Source: Akkermansia sp. (GTDB lineage: Bacteria; Verrucomicrobiota; Verrucomicrobiia; Verrucomicrobiales; Akkermansiaceae). Taken from it: a stretch of 64,000 nt of DNA. Numbering within the stretch: the first letter of the stretch is position 1; every line of letters starts with the position of its first letter. The notes under the pieces were generated by a model that had not been told where the DNA came from, ran no database searches, and worked only from the letters and a program-made list of their open reading frames with translations. This document shows, in pieces, positions 1 through 8,769 of this stretch. The translations under genes and the position numbers were made by a program. The stretch covers positions 1 through 64,000 of the forward strand of contig NZ_JAJBTT010000032.1 of the NCBI RefSeq assembly GCF_020860705.1, in the 5' to 3' direction.

Positions 1-2
1 CG

Positions 3-758
3 GCAAAGTTAGTGCAGCCGGCAGTAAAAAGCCTTAATGAGACAAAGCCAGGTGTTCTTCCGGCTTCGGCAAAGTTAACTCAAATATTGATAGAGAACCA
101 TATGACAGGAGTAAAAAATGAGTTGATTTATAACGAAGCAAACGGATTTATTGTGAAAAACGGAGGCGTTTATTATGCATATGATAAGTCTAATAAGATT
201 TTTTGGACTTCTCATGATGGAAAGAAAAAGGAGGGAATGAATTTCAATGAACAGTCTCATGTAATGACAAAGATTCATATAGATGGCACCAAGACAGAGA
301 CTCATCAATTTACTAACAATGAAAAACTCAACGGCCTTGTCAGAAAAGTTATCGGAGTAAATCGTAAAGGAGAAAAAACGCTGAGGTACCAGGCATTTTA
401 TAATGATCAAGGACAGCTCATAAGAGAGTATAAGAAAGATGCCCCAGACACAATATACATTTATGAAAAAGACACTGTAACGGTGAAACAGAATGAAAAA
501 ATCATATCGCAGTATAAGGTTTTGCCAAATGGTGAGAAAATAATTCTGAGAACGGATAATGGAATTAGCGAAATCAATAACAAGGATGGAACGACTTCAA
601 AAATAAAATATATTAAGGGAAATAAAACTACCGAATCTATTTATGACAAGTCCGGCCGCTTGCAGACTGTAATATATCAGAACGGAACAAGAGAAATATT
701 TAATTACGACAAAAATGGAAAAATGACTGGAATAATAGTGGTTGATATTTCTTTGTAA
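3..758 (+). CDS. YD-repeat-like protein, 5' end outside window
   Basis: The reading frame is open to the left edge, so this is the 3' part of a longer gene; a GTG at 12 is only a possible internal start. The protein is hydrophilic and rich in Lys, Asn, Tyr and Asp. Its C-terminal third carries degenerate YD/RHS-type units, seen as YDKSGRL and YDKNGKM about 20 residues apart, each followed by a short beta-like stretch. An 11-nt direct repeat at 1-11 and 67-77 is spaced 66 nt, in frame, which suggests a 22-residue repeat array running off the window. YD repeats usually build extracellular beta shells or bind carbohydrate; the exact role here is unknown. The gene is AT-rich like its downstream neighbours, and its stop lies one base before the next start codon. 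Confidence 0.6.
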   Translation, partial: AKLVQPAVKSLNETKPGVLPASAKLTQILIENHMTGVKNELIYNEANGFIVKNGGVYYAYDKSNKIFWTSHDGKKKEGMNFNEQSHVMTKIHIDGTKTETHQFTNNEKLNGLVRKVIGVNRKGEKTLRYQAFYNDQGQLIREYKKDAPDTIYIYEKDTVTVKQNEKIISQYKVLPNGEKIILRTDNGISEINNKDGTTSKIKYIKGNKTTESIYDKSGRLQTVIYQNGTREIFNYDKNGKMTGIIVVDISL

Positions 759-759
759 A

Positions 760-1575
760 ATGAAAATAAGAAAAATCACGGTATTTCTTTTCCTTTTAGT
801 AATTTCTGAAGGCGCAGATGCGGAGGACATGTACAAATTTTCAAACATTCCCCCGAGTGGTCGGGAAGTTGCTGTGCTTATCCTAGCTCCAGGAATGAAT
901 GCAAATGGAAGTCTTTTTTTGAAAGAAGTTGAATGGACGACGTTCGCCTGGGAAAATAACCTTGGCATTATTGCTTTAAACTACTCATCTTCCGAGATTG
1001 ATTTATATAGAAATAGGCGCGGGTACTATTATCCTGAACAGGGATCAGGAAAAGCCCTTCTTGATGAAATCAAAAATATATACAAAAAAGATCTTCCCAT
1101 TCTTTTGTATGGTTTTTCTGGAGGTGCGCAGTTTATCAGTAGGTTTGTAAACTGGGTTCCGGAAAGAATTATTGCATGGTGTGCCTATTCGGCACAGTTT
1201 TGGGACTATCCTCATACTGGCATGAAAATAACAGATGCACGTGGGATTGTAGCTTGCGGAGATTTAGATGCATTCAGGTGGAAGCCGAGTTTTGACTTTT
1301 ATTATCAGGGTAGGAAGAACAGAATGAATTGGATATGGGTGAACATTTCCAATACTGGACATAACAGGAATAACGAATTTGAGCAATTCGTGCGCGATTT
1401 TTTTGATGAAGAATTAAAAATTTATTTAGGAGAAAAAAAACCAGGAAGAGATGTTTACGCGAATATATTTTCTACCTCAGGTCAGACTTCGAAAAATTTT
1501 TATTTTACTGAGTTGTCATGTCCGTTCAGAACTTGGAAATTGCTCAATCTCTGGAAAAAAATACAAGCACCATGA
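760..1575 (+). CDS. Secreted alpha/beta-hydrolase family protein
   Basis: About 271 residues. The ATG at 760 is chosen over an upstream TTG because it starts a clear signal peptide (MKIRKITVFLFLLVISEGADA). The nucleophile elbow is seen as LLYGFSGGAQF (G-x-S-G-G), a candidate acid loop as ACGDLD, and a late His in NTGHNRNN, giving a plausible Ser-Asp-His triad. The layout resembles esterase/PHB-depolymerase-like hydrolases; the substrate is unknown. The stop codon overlaps the next start as ATGA, so the next hydrolase is probably translationally coupled. Its place among polysaccharide genes suggests a deacetylase or esterase acting on an exported glycan, which is inference. Confidence 0.7.
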   Translation: MKIRKITVFLFLLVISEGADAEDMYKFSNIPPSGREVAVLILAPGMNANGSLFLKEVEWTTFAWENNLGIIALNYSSSEIDLYRNRRGYYYPEQGSGKALLDEIKNIYKKDLPILLYGFSGGAQFISRFVNWVPERIIAWCAYSAQFWDYPHTGMKITDARGIVACGDLDAFRWKPSFDFYYQGRKNRMNWIWVNISNTGHNRNNEFEQFVRDFFDEELKIYLGEKKPGRDVYANIFSTSGQTSKNFYFTELSCPFRTWKLLNLWKKIQAP

Positions 1576-2675
1576 AGGCTATATCTATCATTTTTTGTCT
1601 AGCAATGTTTTTATTTTGCAGTAGTTCGAATCTGGAAGCAGCTTCCCCTCCTTCTGGTAGTAAGGAAACCCCGGCGGTAAATGACAATACCGATAAAAAT
1701 TCACAGTCTGGAAAAGCCACTCCCCTCAAAAAGAAGAAAAAGAGTGAGGTGATCTTTACTGTAAAAATGGAGAAGGGGGATCCGAATGGGATTATTTTTG
1801 TCGTACGAATGCCATCCGGATGGACTCCTGAAAAAGATAAAGAAGCTAAAGAAAAGGGGGTAAAAAGTGTCAGAGGCGTTTTTATTATTTGTACCTGGGA
1901 TAAATCCTTGGAAGCATTGGTCGGGAATGTTTCTATTCATAAAAGTAAATTTAGGAATTTAATTAATTTTGCTGATGCTAATGGGCTCGCTGTCATGACG
2001 TGGTCAAATTTTGGCGGTTATAAAGCCAAGAAAAGCTCAGATGAAATGGGAAGAAAAGAGGCGAAGACATCTGATGATGTTTTTACAGAAAGGCTCGCCA
2101 AATGGGAGTATGGAATAAAAAGAATCGTGAAGAGGTTCAATTTGCCGGAAGATTCCTATATGGGGTACGGGTTAAGCGGAGGCGCCCAAATTCTTCATAG
2201 AATGGCCTTGCGAAAACCGCAGTATTTTTCCGGTATTCATGTGCATGTTAATTCGAGCTATGATATTCCTACTCCCAAAGGAAAGGATGTTGTCTGGCTG
2301 GTAAGCACTGGAGAGTTTGAATTGGGATGCCCCGCTGCTGCACGCTTTTATCAAAGAATGGTCAAGCTGGGTTATTGCGTAATCTTCAAGGTGGGTGAAC
2401 ATATCGGACATAGCTCCAGCCGTGAGATAGATGCGTTGTCGCTGGAATTTTTCAAATATCTTCTTTCATTCATCCCTAATCCAGATAGGCCGGAATGGAC
2501 CTCTCCCGCACCGGATAAATACTATCTCATTAAAAATCCACCATATGTTGGGGATTATTTAAATCAAGTATCTTATTCCGTAAAGAATGCATCGGGGAAA
2601 ATTGCTGGTGAACAATACATGGTGCCGTTGCCTACAGAAAAAATAGCAAGAGCATGGGGATCCATTATCAAGTAA
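1572..2675 (+). CDS. Secreted alpha/beta-hydrolase family protein
   Basis: About 367 residues. The ATG at 1572 overlaps the previous stop (ATGA) and begins a signal peptide (MKAISIIFCLAMFLFCSSS); the same frame continues upstream to an ATG at 1518, which would bury that signal peptide. A Ser/Lys-rich linker follows (residues about 25-60), then a hydrolase core. The nucleophile elbow is YGLSGGAQILHR, a candidate acid lies in STGEFE, and the His in GEHIGHSSS. It is a diverged relative of the preceding hydrolase (both have SGGAQ). The C-terminal tail is Pro/Tyr-rich. Probable periplasmic or surface esterase; substrate not recognisable. Confidence 0.7.
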   Translation: MKAISIIFCLAMFLFCSSSNLEAASPPSGSKETPAVNDNTDKNSQSGKATPLKKKKKSEVIFTVKMEKGDPNGIIFVVRMPSGWTPEKDKEAKEKGVKSVRGVFIICTWDKSLEALVGNVSIHKSKFRNLINFADANGLAVMTWSNFGGYKAKKSSDEMGRKEAKTSDDVFTERLAKWEYGIKRIVKRFNLPEDSYMGYGLSGGAQILHRMALRKPQYFSGIHVHVNSSYDIPTPKGKDVVWLVSTGEFELGCPAAARFYQRMVKLGYCVIFKVGEHIGHSSSREIDALSLEFFKYLLSFIPNPDRPEWTSPAPDKYYLIKNPPYVGDYLNQVSYSVKNASGKIAGEQYMVPLPTEKIARAWGSIIK

Positions 2676-2694
2676 ATCAAGGAATAACAGAACT

Positions 2695-4014
2695 GTGGAT
2701 ATATTTTTTAACCAAGCCCCATTCGAACGTTTGGACTGGTTTGAATATGGAATTTCCAGCATCAATCGCACAGGTGCATTTATAGCTTGCCTCATCATTG
2801 CATGTTGGATTGTTTCTGCAGTAAAGCAGCAATGGTCGTTCTGGGTTTCTCTTGTTTTGAGTTCTTTTTTTCTATATTTTCTGGTGCAGACTCAATCGAG
2901 AGGTGCTCTCATTGCATTGGCTATTGCCTTCCCTGTGTTTCTTTTTTTCTCAGGAATCAAGCTGGACAGGATAAGAATTATCGCCCTTGTTTGTGTATGC
3001 ATCCTTTTTGCGTTGTACTCTTTGCAAATTGGCTTTGCTGACAGAATATCTAGCATGGTGGCCATGGAATCCTCTTCTGCAAATTGCCGTGCAGATATTT
3101 ATCTGTCGGGTCTTAAAATGCTTACAGATGCTCCTCATGGATTTGAGAATATTGATTCTCCCGCAGTAATTTATTACCACTGGTACCAATCACCGGAGTT
3201 ATCTGGAAGATACGTTTCTATGATCAATTCTCACTTGGAGTTCATGTGTATGCATGGTATTCTTCTTAAGCTCAGCTATATTTTTTTCTGGATACTTATA
3301 TTTTTTTTGACATTTCCAAAAAAAGGATGTATCGTTTCTTCCGTCGCATTTTGCGTATGGGGTTGCTTTTTCATCAGCGCTTCCTTCAGTAATGTGGCAA
3401 ATTATTGGCCGTTGTGGATTGCTCCGATTTTATTTCTGCTTTCCTCATTAGTAGAAAATAGAAACAAGCTGAAAAACATCAAATTCTGGGGTTCTGTTTT
3501 TATATCTACACTACTGGTTGTCTTACTTCTATTTGTGTGTTCAATTACCCTTCCTCGTGATGGGAAGCTTTATTTCAATGGCGAAAGTGTTTATATAGGG
3601 AATCCATCTAATTATCCGATATTGGTGTTAAGACCCAGCAGTAAAATATTAGGAAACAAGCTAGGCATGCATCTAATTGCGTATGCAAAGGAAAATAATA
3701 AGCATGTCATACTATCTGAGCATTTTAAAAACATGCAGTACGGTACTGTTGTCATATGCAACGATTATGATGAGGATGAGATGGAGAAAATTCATGCGAA
3801 TAGAATCATTTTTTTCAATTCGGATTTTTCCCTCGGACTGCAAAAAGAATCGTTGTCGGGAAAAGATGTTTTAGTGGTGCTAGGAGAATTCTGTCATTGG
3901 AAAAACAGGGAAGGCTGGAGAAACATGGCGAAAGCCAATCCTCATATTAAATTGGAGATTATGGAATGTACCGCCGATTATATACCTGATTGGACATGTT
4001 ATTTAAAAGAATGA
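2695..4014 (+). CDS. O-antigen ligase-like membrane protein, apparently N-terminally truncated
   Basis: About 439 residues from a GTG at 2695, with an AAGG at 2679-2682 as possible ribosome site; an in-frame TAA at 2674-2676 blocks any longer form. Residues 20-80 match the core of the Wzy/O-antigen ligase family: an SSINRTGAF segment, then helices and QTQSRGALIAL with the conserved Arg at 69. A large loop with INSHLEFM near residue 180 fits the periplasmic loop of ligases. Family members normally have several helices before the NR..F motif; here only about 20 residues precede it. After the last helix (about residue 280) there is a non-membrane C-terminal domain of about 150 residues that I do not recognise. 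It may be a working short form or a relic of recombination at about 2690. Confidence 0.6.
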   Translation: MDIFFNQAPFERLDWFEYGISSINRTGAFIACLIIACWIVSAVKQQWSFWVSLVLSSFFLYFLVQTQSRGALIALAIAFPVFLFFSGIKLDRIRIIALVCVCILFALYSLQIGFADRISSMVAMESSSANCRADIYLSGLKMLTDAPHGFENIDSPAVIYYHWYQSPELSGRYVSMINSHLEFMCMHGILLKLSYIFFWILIFFLTFPKKGCIVSSVAFCVWGCFFISASFSNVANYWPLWIAPILFLLSSLVENRNKLKNIKFWGSVFISTLLVVLLLFVCSITLPRDGKLYFNGESVYIGNPSNYPILVLRPSSKILGNKLGMHLIAYAKENNKHVILSEHFKNMQYGTVVICNDYDEDEMEKIHANRIIFFNSDFSLGLQKESLSGKDVLVVLGEFCHWKNREGWRNMAKANPHIKLEIMECTADYIPDWTCYLKE

Positions 4015-4035
4015 GCATGTCTTAAAATATGTTCC

Positions 4036-4055
4036 ATGAATACTATATGATTCAT
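4036..4055. repeat. Small inverted repeat in the 101-bp gap before the twin membrane-protein genes
   Basis: ATGAAT at 4036-4041 and ATTCAT at 4050-4055 form a weak 6-bp stem, followed by a very T-rich stretch (about 4066-4115). It could be a weak terminator for the upstream gene or simply AT-rich filler. Confidence 0.2.
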
Positions 4056-4115
4056 AAACAATATGTATTTTTATTATTTTTTTCTTGATTGTAATTTAAT
4101 TTTTTTATTAGAAAC

Positions 4116-6419
4116 ATGAACTATCTAATTTGGATCACAGTTGTTGTTTTTGGCGGTTACGGCATTCCACTAATTCCGGCTGATATCACCAGAATTTTAA
4201 TTATCCCTTTGGTTTTTATCGCCATGCTTCATTTCAATGCGAATGCTGAGAGAAAGCTTTGGAAGAATATCACATGTTTTGCCGTTTTCGCCGTGATTAC
4301 GGCTATATTCCATCATTCTGCCACGGTGTTTCTTTTAGGATGTGCAGGGATTGCTTTGTTTTACTTTCGAGGAGCCTATGTATATTTTATTCTTCCTTGC
4401 CTAATACTTATCGAAAGAACAGCCCATTCTATTATTTCAGGTTCTTATTACCTGTTTTTTGGAGGAATTTCTGAATGTATCAACAAATTTTTTACAGAAG
4501 TTTGCTCGATTCCAATTGAAACTTCATTTTCTTTCTGGGGTATTCATTTTCTCGCTTTGCTCTTTTTCATACAGGTCTTCACGCGGGCAAGGCGGGGATG
4601 GATAATACTCTTGGCAACTACTATTGTTCAAATACTTTTAGTTGCCATTTTTCATTCATATCTTTTTTCCTCGCATAATCACGCTAGTTTTTTCACCATC
4701 AAAAATGCAGCAATACTTCAGGTTATTCCTGAATTGCTTTTTTTGGGAGCGGCCACTCTGTTATTTAGCTGGTCTTCTAAAGTAGTTCATTTATCGGGAA
4801 ACCGTATCATTTTTTCTTCAATATTGTGCCTGCTATGTGGCCTTACGTTAATTCTTTCTTATAATTACAGCCTAGCTACTGGAAAAATAAAGAAGGCTAC
4901 ATTTTATGCAAATGGACTCATGGATTTCAATGTTCCAAATGACAACATGCTGGGGACCGGAAAAACCGGTATGTTCGGTCTTTTTAAGTTGGGATTAGAA
5001 AAAAGCGGCATACAGGTTGATGTTCAAGATTACTTTCCGAAAACTCGAGAAGATTCCGATCTGCTTGTCATCATTAACCCAACATCGTTGCCAGAGGGTG
5101 GAAGTGAAGCATTGCAGTCGTATTTGAAAAGCGGAGGGAATGTCTTGGTGCTTGGCGATCATACAGACATATCCGGCTCGATGGCCGTATTGAATGAACT
5201 TCTATTACCCCTTGGGCTTGAATTTTATTTTGATTCCGGATTTCCTTTGTCCAGATCATGGAAATCCACTTATGAGAATTTTGACCATTATCGTGCACTG
5301 AACGGGGACAAGCTCAATATTGTTTCAAGGTTAAGCACGGGAGCAACATTGGGTGTACATTCACCATTATGGGAAATAGTTGTTTCTGGACGTTATTTCT
5401 TTGGTGATAATGGAAACCGTCTTAATACCGAAAACGCTTTTTTGGGAGATTATTCTTATCAGAGAGGAGAACGAGTTGGTGATTTGCCATTGGTTGTACA
5501 AAGAGCGTATGGTCATGGTAAAGTGATAGTATTTGGAGACACGTCAACGTTTCAAAATGTCGCAATATCAGACGGATGGCCTTTCATTTCAGAAATTATG
5601 ACAAAATTTGAGGACTCAAAAGAGTTCATGTCCATGTTCTATCTGACGAGTGCGATGCTCCTGCTCAATTTATGCATTTGCTGGGAATTACACTGTCCTG
5701 TCGTGGTTATGGTGGTACTTGCGATCCTCAATGTGTTCAATTATTATCAGGCAGGGAATTTGAGTTCTGCCCCACCTGCTTTTCCTGATATTCCCAAAGT
5801 TGCGATTCTTAAAGGAATGCAAAACCGCTTTACGGAAGACTACTGGGAACCAAATTCCGTTATGGGAGTATGTATTTCGACGTACAGGGCTGGGCTATGG
5901 CCGTTTAAATCAAAATCAATGGAAGATGCTCTTTCCATTCTGGATGTAAAGGCGTTCATCTTCATTGAACCGATAAGACCGTTTTCCAAAAGCGAGATCA
6001 AGAAAATTCTGGAAATAGGGATATCTCATCCCGGTGCGGTAGTCATCTTTTCTATTGGTCCCAATTCTTACGCAGCAAACAGAAAATTCTATGATACAAT
6101 AGGTGTAAGGGTCAAGGACATGGTTTTGGGAACAGTTCCTATACATGATAAAAAGAAAATGCGTGATTTCATTATCCAGGCATATAAGGAGATACAATTT
6201 TCCCGAGCCTTTCCTTTGGAATTGAAAAATGAACGCGAATGGGAGGTTTTGTATCGGTATTTGGACTATCCCCTGATTATTCAACGTAATATCAATAATG
6301 CCTGCTTTGTGATCATCAGTGATCCAGAGTTCCTGTGGGACCGCACACTTGAATCCGAAATGGAAGGCTGGCCTGCCAATATAAAATTTTATAAAAATAT
6401 ATTAAAGGAAAAACCATGA
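4116..6419 (+). CDS. Polytopic membrane protein with central GATase/GldG-like domain (twin 1)
   Basis: 767 residues, four parts: a multi-helix membrane region (about 1-255); a soluble alpha/beta domain (about 265-500) with LLVIINPTSLPEGG, then LKSGGNVLVLGDHTDISGS and GHGKVIVFGDTSTFQN; one or two helices (about 505-545); and a soluble C-terminal domain (about 550-767). The middle domain resembles the class-I-amidotransferase-like fold of GldG/IFT52/DUF4350 proteins, but no catalytic Cys-His pair is visible, so a binding or scaffold role is likelier than catalysis. It is a full-length paralogue of the next gene and overlaps it by ATGA. Beside a ligase-like gene and hydrolases, a role in making or exporting a surface glycan is a reasonable inference. 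Confidence 0.6.
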   Translation: MNYLIWITVVVFGGYGIPLIPADITRILIIPLVFIAMLHFNANAERKLWKNITCFAVFAVITAIFHHSATVFLLGCAGIALFYFRGAYVYFILPCLILIERTAHSIISGSYYLFFGGISECINKFFTEVCSIPIETSFSFWGIHFLALLFFIQVFTRARRGWIILLATTIVQILLVAIFHSYLFSSHNHASFFTIKNAAILQVIPELLFLGAATLLFSWSSKVVHLSGNRIIFSSILCLLCGLTLILSYNYSLATGKIKKATFYANGLMDFNVPNDNMLGTGKTGMFGLFKLGLEKSGIQVDVQDYFPKTREDSDLLVIINPTSLPEGGSEALQSYLKSGGNVLVLGDHTDISGSMAVLNELLLPLGLEFYFDSGFPLSRSWKSTYENFDHYRALNGDKLNIVSRLSTGATLGVHSPLWEIVVSGRYFFGDNGNRLNTENAFLGDYSYQRGERVGDLPLVVQRAYGHGKVIVFGDTSTFQNVAISDGWPFISEIMTKFEDSKEFMSMFYLTSAMLLLNLCICWELHCPVVVMVVLAILNVFNYYQAGNLSSAPPAFPDIPKVAILKGMQNRFTEDYWEPNSVMGVCISTYRAGLWPFKSKSMEDALSILDVKAFIFIEPIRPFSKSEIKKILEIGISHPGAVVIFSIGPNSYAANRKFYDTIGVRVKDMVLGTVPIHDKKKMRDFIIQAYKEIQFSRAFPLELKNEREWEVLYRYLDYPLIIQRNINNACFVIISDPEFLWDRTLESEMEGWPANIKFYKNILKEKP

Positions 6420-8716
6420 TTTATTCATTATTGTATTATATTATTTTTGCAGTTCTGGGCATCGTGTTTGATTTGTCCATAGGGACATATGGTACTATTT
6501 CTGAAAATCTGTTGCTTCCATCTGTAGTTGTTTTACTGGCTGCTCTGTGGATGCATGAAGCTCTTATGGTGAAGAAGTTAGGTAAGACCTTTCTATCTTC
6601 GTTGGTTAAGTTGGCGGCAGTGGTCATGGCGATGTTTTTTGCGTATTTTATCTTGCCGGTTTGTGATCTGCCATATATTTATTTTAAGATTTGTGAGTTT
6701 ACGGCAAGTCTATTTGCAGACAGCGCTTTATATTTCCATGATGTTGAAAGAGGTGTGAATCTTGTTTCCATCGATTGGCTTAAATCCATTAATGTTTTTG
6801 AAGTTTCCATTTATAAGACATTCCCAAATATTTTAATTTCATTATTTTTTGCCTTTCTTTTCAGAGTAGCGGAGATAGATGATCTTGCCCGGCGTATTTG
6901 GGTGGCTATGGGAGCATTATGTGCTTTTGTGTTGTATTCAACATTCATCATTGTTTGCAGTTGCCTTATTATCATAGCAACAGGAGAGCTTCTCGCTGGT
7001 ATTGATCTTTTTGTGCAGATATTGCTGATTTTACCTTTGCTTATGATTATTGCAGCGGCAGACCATTCATTCATTGCAAGACAAAAGGCTTCTTCTGGTA
7101 ATGTCTGGGAAACGAAAATTTCAGTTTGTGGTATAGTTCTCCTTGCTGTTTCGTTATTTTCATTGATGCTGGTATTTTTTTTCAAACCGTACGGAAGTAG
7201 GCCTGAAGACGTTCGTATTTTGATAGATGATGTTCATTCCGACTGGGAAAAATGCGAAACTGCGTTTAATGACCAATCATTTTCAAAACGAGAGTCCTAT
7301 GCTGCAACTATGTTCTATAAATCTGTTCAAATGTTTGGAAAGGCAGATATATATAATGATGATTCAAAACCCATAGATGCCGCCATGCTCAAAAATTATG
7401 ATATATTGGTGATTAAAACACCGACATATCAATATACCGGGGAAGAAGTCGATTCTATAGAACAATTTGTTAACAACGGAGGAGGGTTATTGATTATAGG
7501 TGATCATACGAATCTTTTCGGAATGTCGAGTTTTTTGAATAAAATTCTGGATAAGTTTTCAATGTCTTTCAATTATGATTCACAGTTCGATATGCTGACA
7601 GGAGGAATGACTATATACAAAAAGCCTATGTGGAATACCGACCCTTCGATGGCGTATGTAGATAAATTCAAATTTCTTACAGGATGTACACTCAGAGCTC
7701 CCTTTGGAACAGCGTCAATGATAGGACGAGGTATGTGTTCCGAACCTGTTGAATATTCCCATGTAAATTCTTTTGGAAATATTAAATGTGAGGTGAAGGA
7801 GGGGTGGGGGAATTATACTCAAATGGCATCTGCCTATTCCGGCAGAGGAAGGATTGTAGCATTCACCGATAGTACATATATGTCGAATTTCTGCTACATG
7901 TTTGATTGCAGGGATGACCTTACGTTTAGCGTTCTTGATTTTCTGGCAAGAAAATCAAGCTTTTTTTATCTTTTTATTTATCAAATCCTAGAAAAACTTA
8001 CACTTGTTTTTCTTATTGCCATTCCGATTTCCATAGTACTTATTAGGCGTAAATATTTTTTTATAGCCTCCTGGATTGTTTTGGGCGGATATATTATGTT
8101 TGCTTTTTCGATTATATACCATCAAACCCTAGAAAACGATCCGACATACATAAAATCCCCTATACCTGTTATTAATCTGCGGGTAGATAAATCAATAGTA
8201 AGATTTGATGCCGGATTTGAAGGGGTAAATAGGCCCCATCCTGAATTTTACTATGACCAGTTTATAGGGAATTTGTGCAGAAAGGGTTTCTATATCAGAT
8301 ATTCCAATTGTGGATATAAACTCAATAATGCCATAGATATGTTTATGTTGCCGGAAAAACACTCGTTTTCGGAGCAAGACATTATTCCAGTTATGAAATC
8401 TGGAAAACATGTCTTGTGTCTTTTTGACTTTCCTGAGAACTATTCGAGGTTCAATGAGAAAATTCTTTCTGAAAAAGGCTTTCGTCTTTTCTCAAGGAAG
8501 GAATTCAATAAAGAAGGCAATTTGACTGTCTGCTATTACGCATATGAGCATATTGAAACTAAAAAAATGCTTTTCATTATCTTTGACAGATCGGTATTCA
8601 GTAAAAAATACCATGGCATGATTTACCAAAATTTTAATGAGGAAAATCACCGCATTTCATTTGAGAATTTTAAAATTATTGATGAGATACATAAAAGTCT
8701 GGAGAGTAGGCGTTAG
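6416..8716 (+). CDS. Polytopic membrane protein with central GATase/GldG-like domain (twin 2)
   Basis: 766 residues with the same plan as the preceding gene: helices to about residue 256, a soluble domain (about 260-510) with DILVIKTPTYQYTGEEV, VNNGGGLLIIGDHTNLFGMS and GRGRIVAFTDSTYMSN, two helices (about 515-570), then a soluble C-terminal domain. Shared landmarks with twin 1 are the GG(N/G).L(V/I)(L/I)GDHT block, the following S..LN.(L/I)L helix, and the late G(H/R)G(K/R)(V/I).(V/A)F.D(T/S)(S/T) block. The start codon overlaps the previous stop (ATGA), pointing to coupled synthesis and perhaps a heterodimer. It is the last gene of the AT-rich island; composition changes within about 60 bases of its stop. 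Confidence 0.6.
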   Translation: MIYSLLYYIIFAVLGIVFDLSIGTYGTISENLLLPSVVVLLAALWMHEALMVKKLGKTFLSSLVKLAAVVMAMFFAYFILPVCDLPYIYFKICEFTASLFADSALYFHDVERGVNLVSIDWLKSINVFEVSIYKTFPNILISLFFAFLFRVAEIDDLARRIWVAMGALCAFVLYSTFIIVCSCLIIIATGELLAGIDLFVQILLILPLLMIIAAADHSFIARQKASSGNVWETKISVCGIVLLAVSLFSLMLVFFFKPYGSRPEDVRILIDDVHSDWEKCETAFNDQSFSKRESYAATMFYKSVQMFGKADIYNDDSKPIDAAMLKNYDILVIKTPTYQYTGEEVDSIEQFVNNGGGLLIIGDHTNLFGMSSFLNKILDKFSMSFNYDSQFDMLTGGMTIYKKPMWNTDPSMAYVDKFKFLTGCTLRAPFGTASMIGRGMCSEPVEYSHVNSFGNIKCEVKEGWGNYTQMASAYSGRGRIVAFTDSTYMSNFCYMFDCRDDLTFSVLDFLARKSSFFYLFIYQILEKLTLVFLIAIPISIVLIRRKYFFIASWIVLGGYIMFAFSIIYHQTLENDPTYIKSPIPVINLRVDKSIVRFDAGFEGVNRPHPEFYYDQFIGNLCRKGFYIRYSNCGYKLNNAIDMFMLPEKHSFSEQDIIPVMKSGKHVLCLFDFPENYSRFNEKILSEKGFRLFSRKEFNKEGNLTVCYYAYEHIETKKMLFIIFDRSVFSKKYHGMIYQNFNEENHRISFENFKIIDEIHKSLESRR

Positions 8717-8769
8717 AGATTGGGTTGAAAGTGTACGTAACATGGAAATGCTGCTTTAGCCTCCTGTCT

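Noticed and set aside
1518..1571. Earlier start (1518) for the second hydrolase
   Set aside because: It would place 18 polar residues before a perfect signal peptide and overlap the previous gene more deeply; the ATGA overlap at 1572 is the better start.
4116..8716. Idea that the twin membrane proteins are exosortases
   Set aside because: A Cys-Ser pair occurs in a helix region of the first twin, but the Cys, Arg and His positions expected for exosortases are not found in order, and no PEP-CTERM-like tails are seen nearby.
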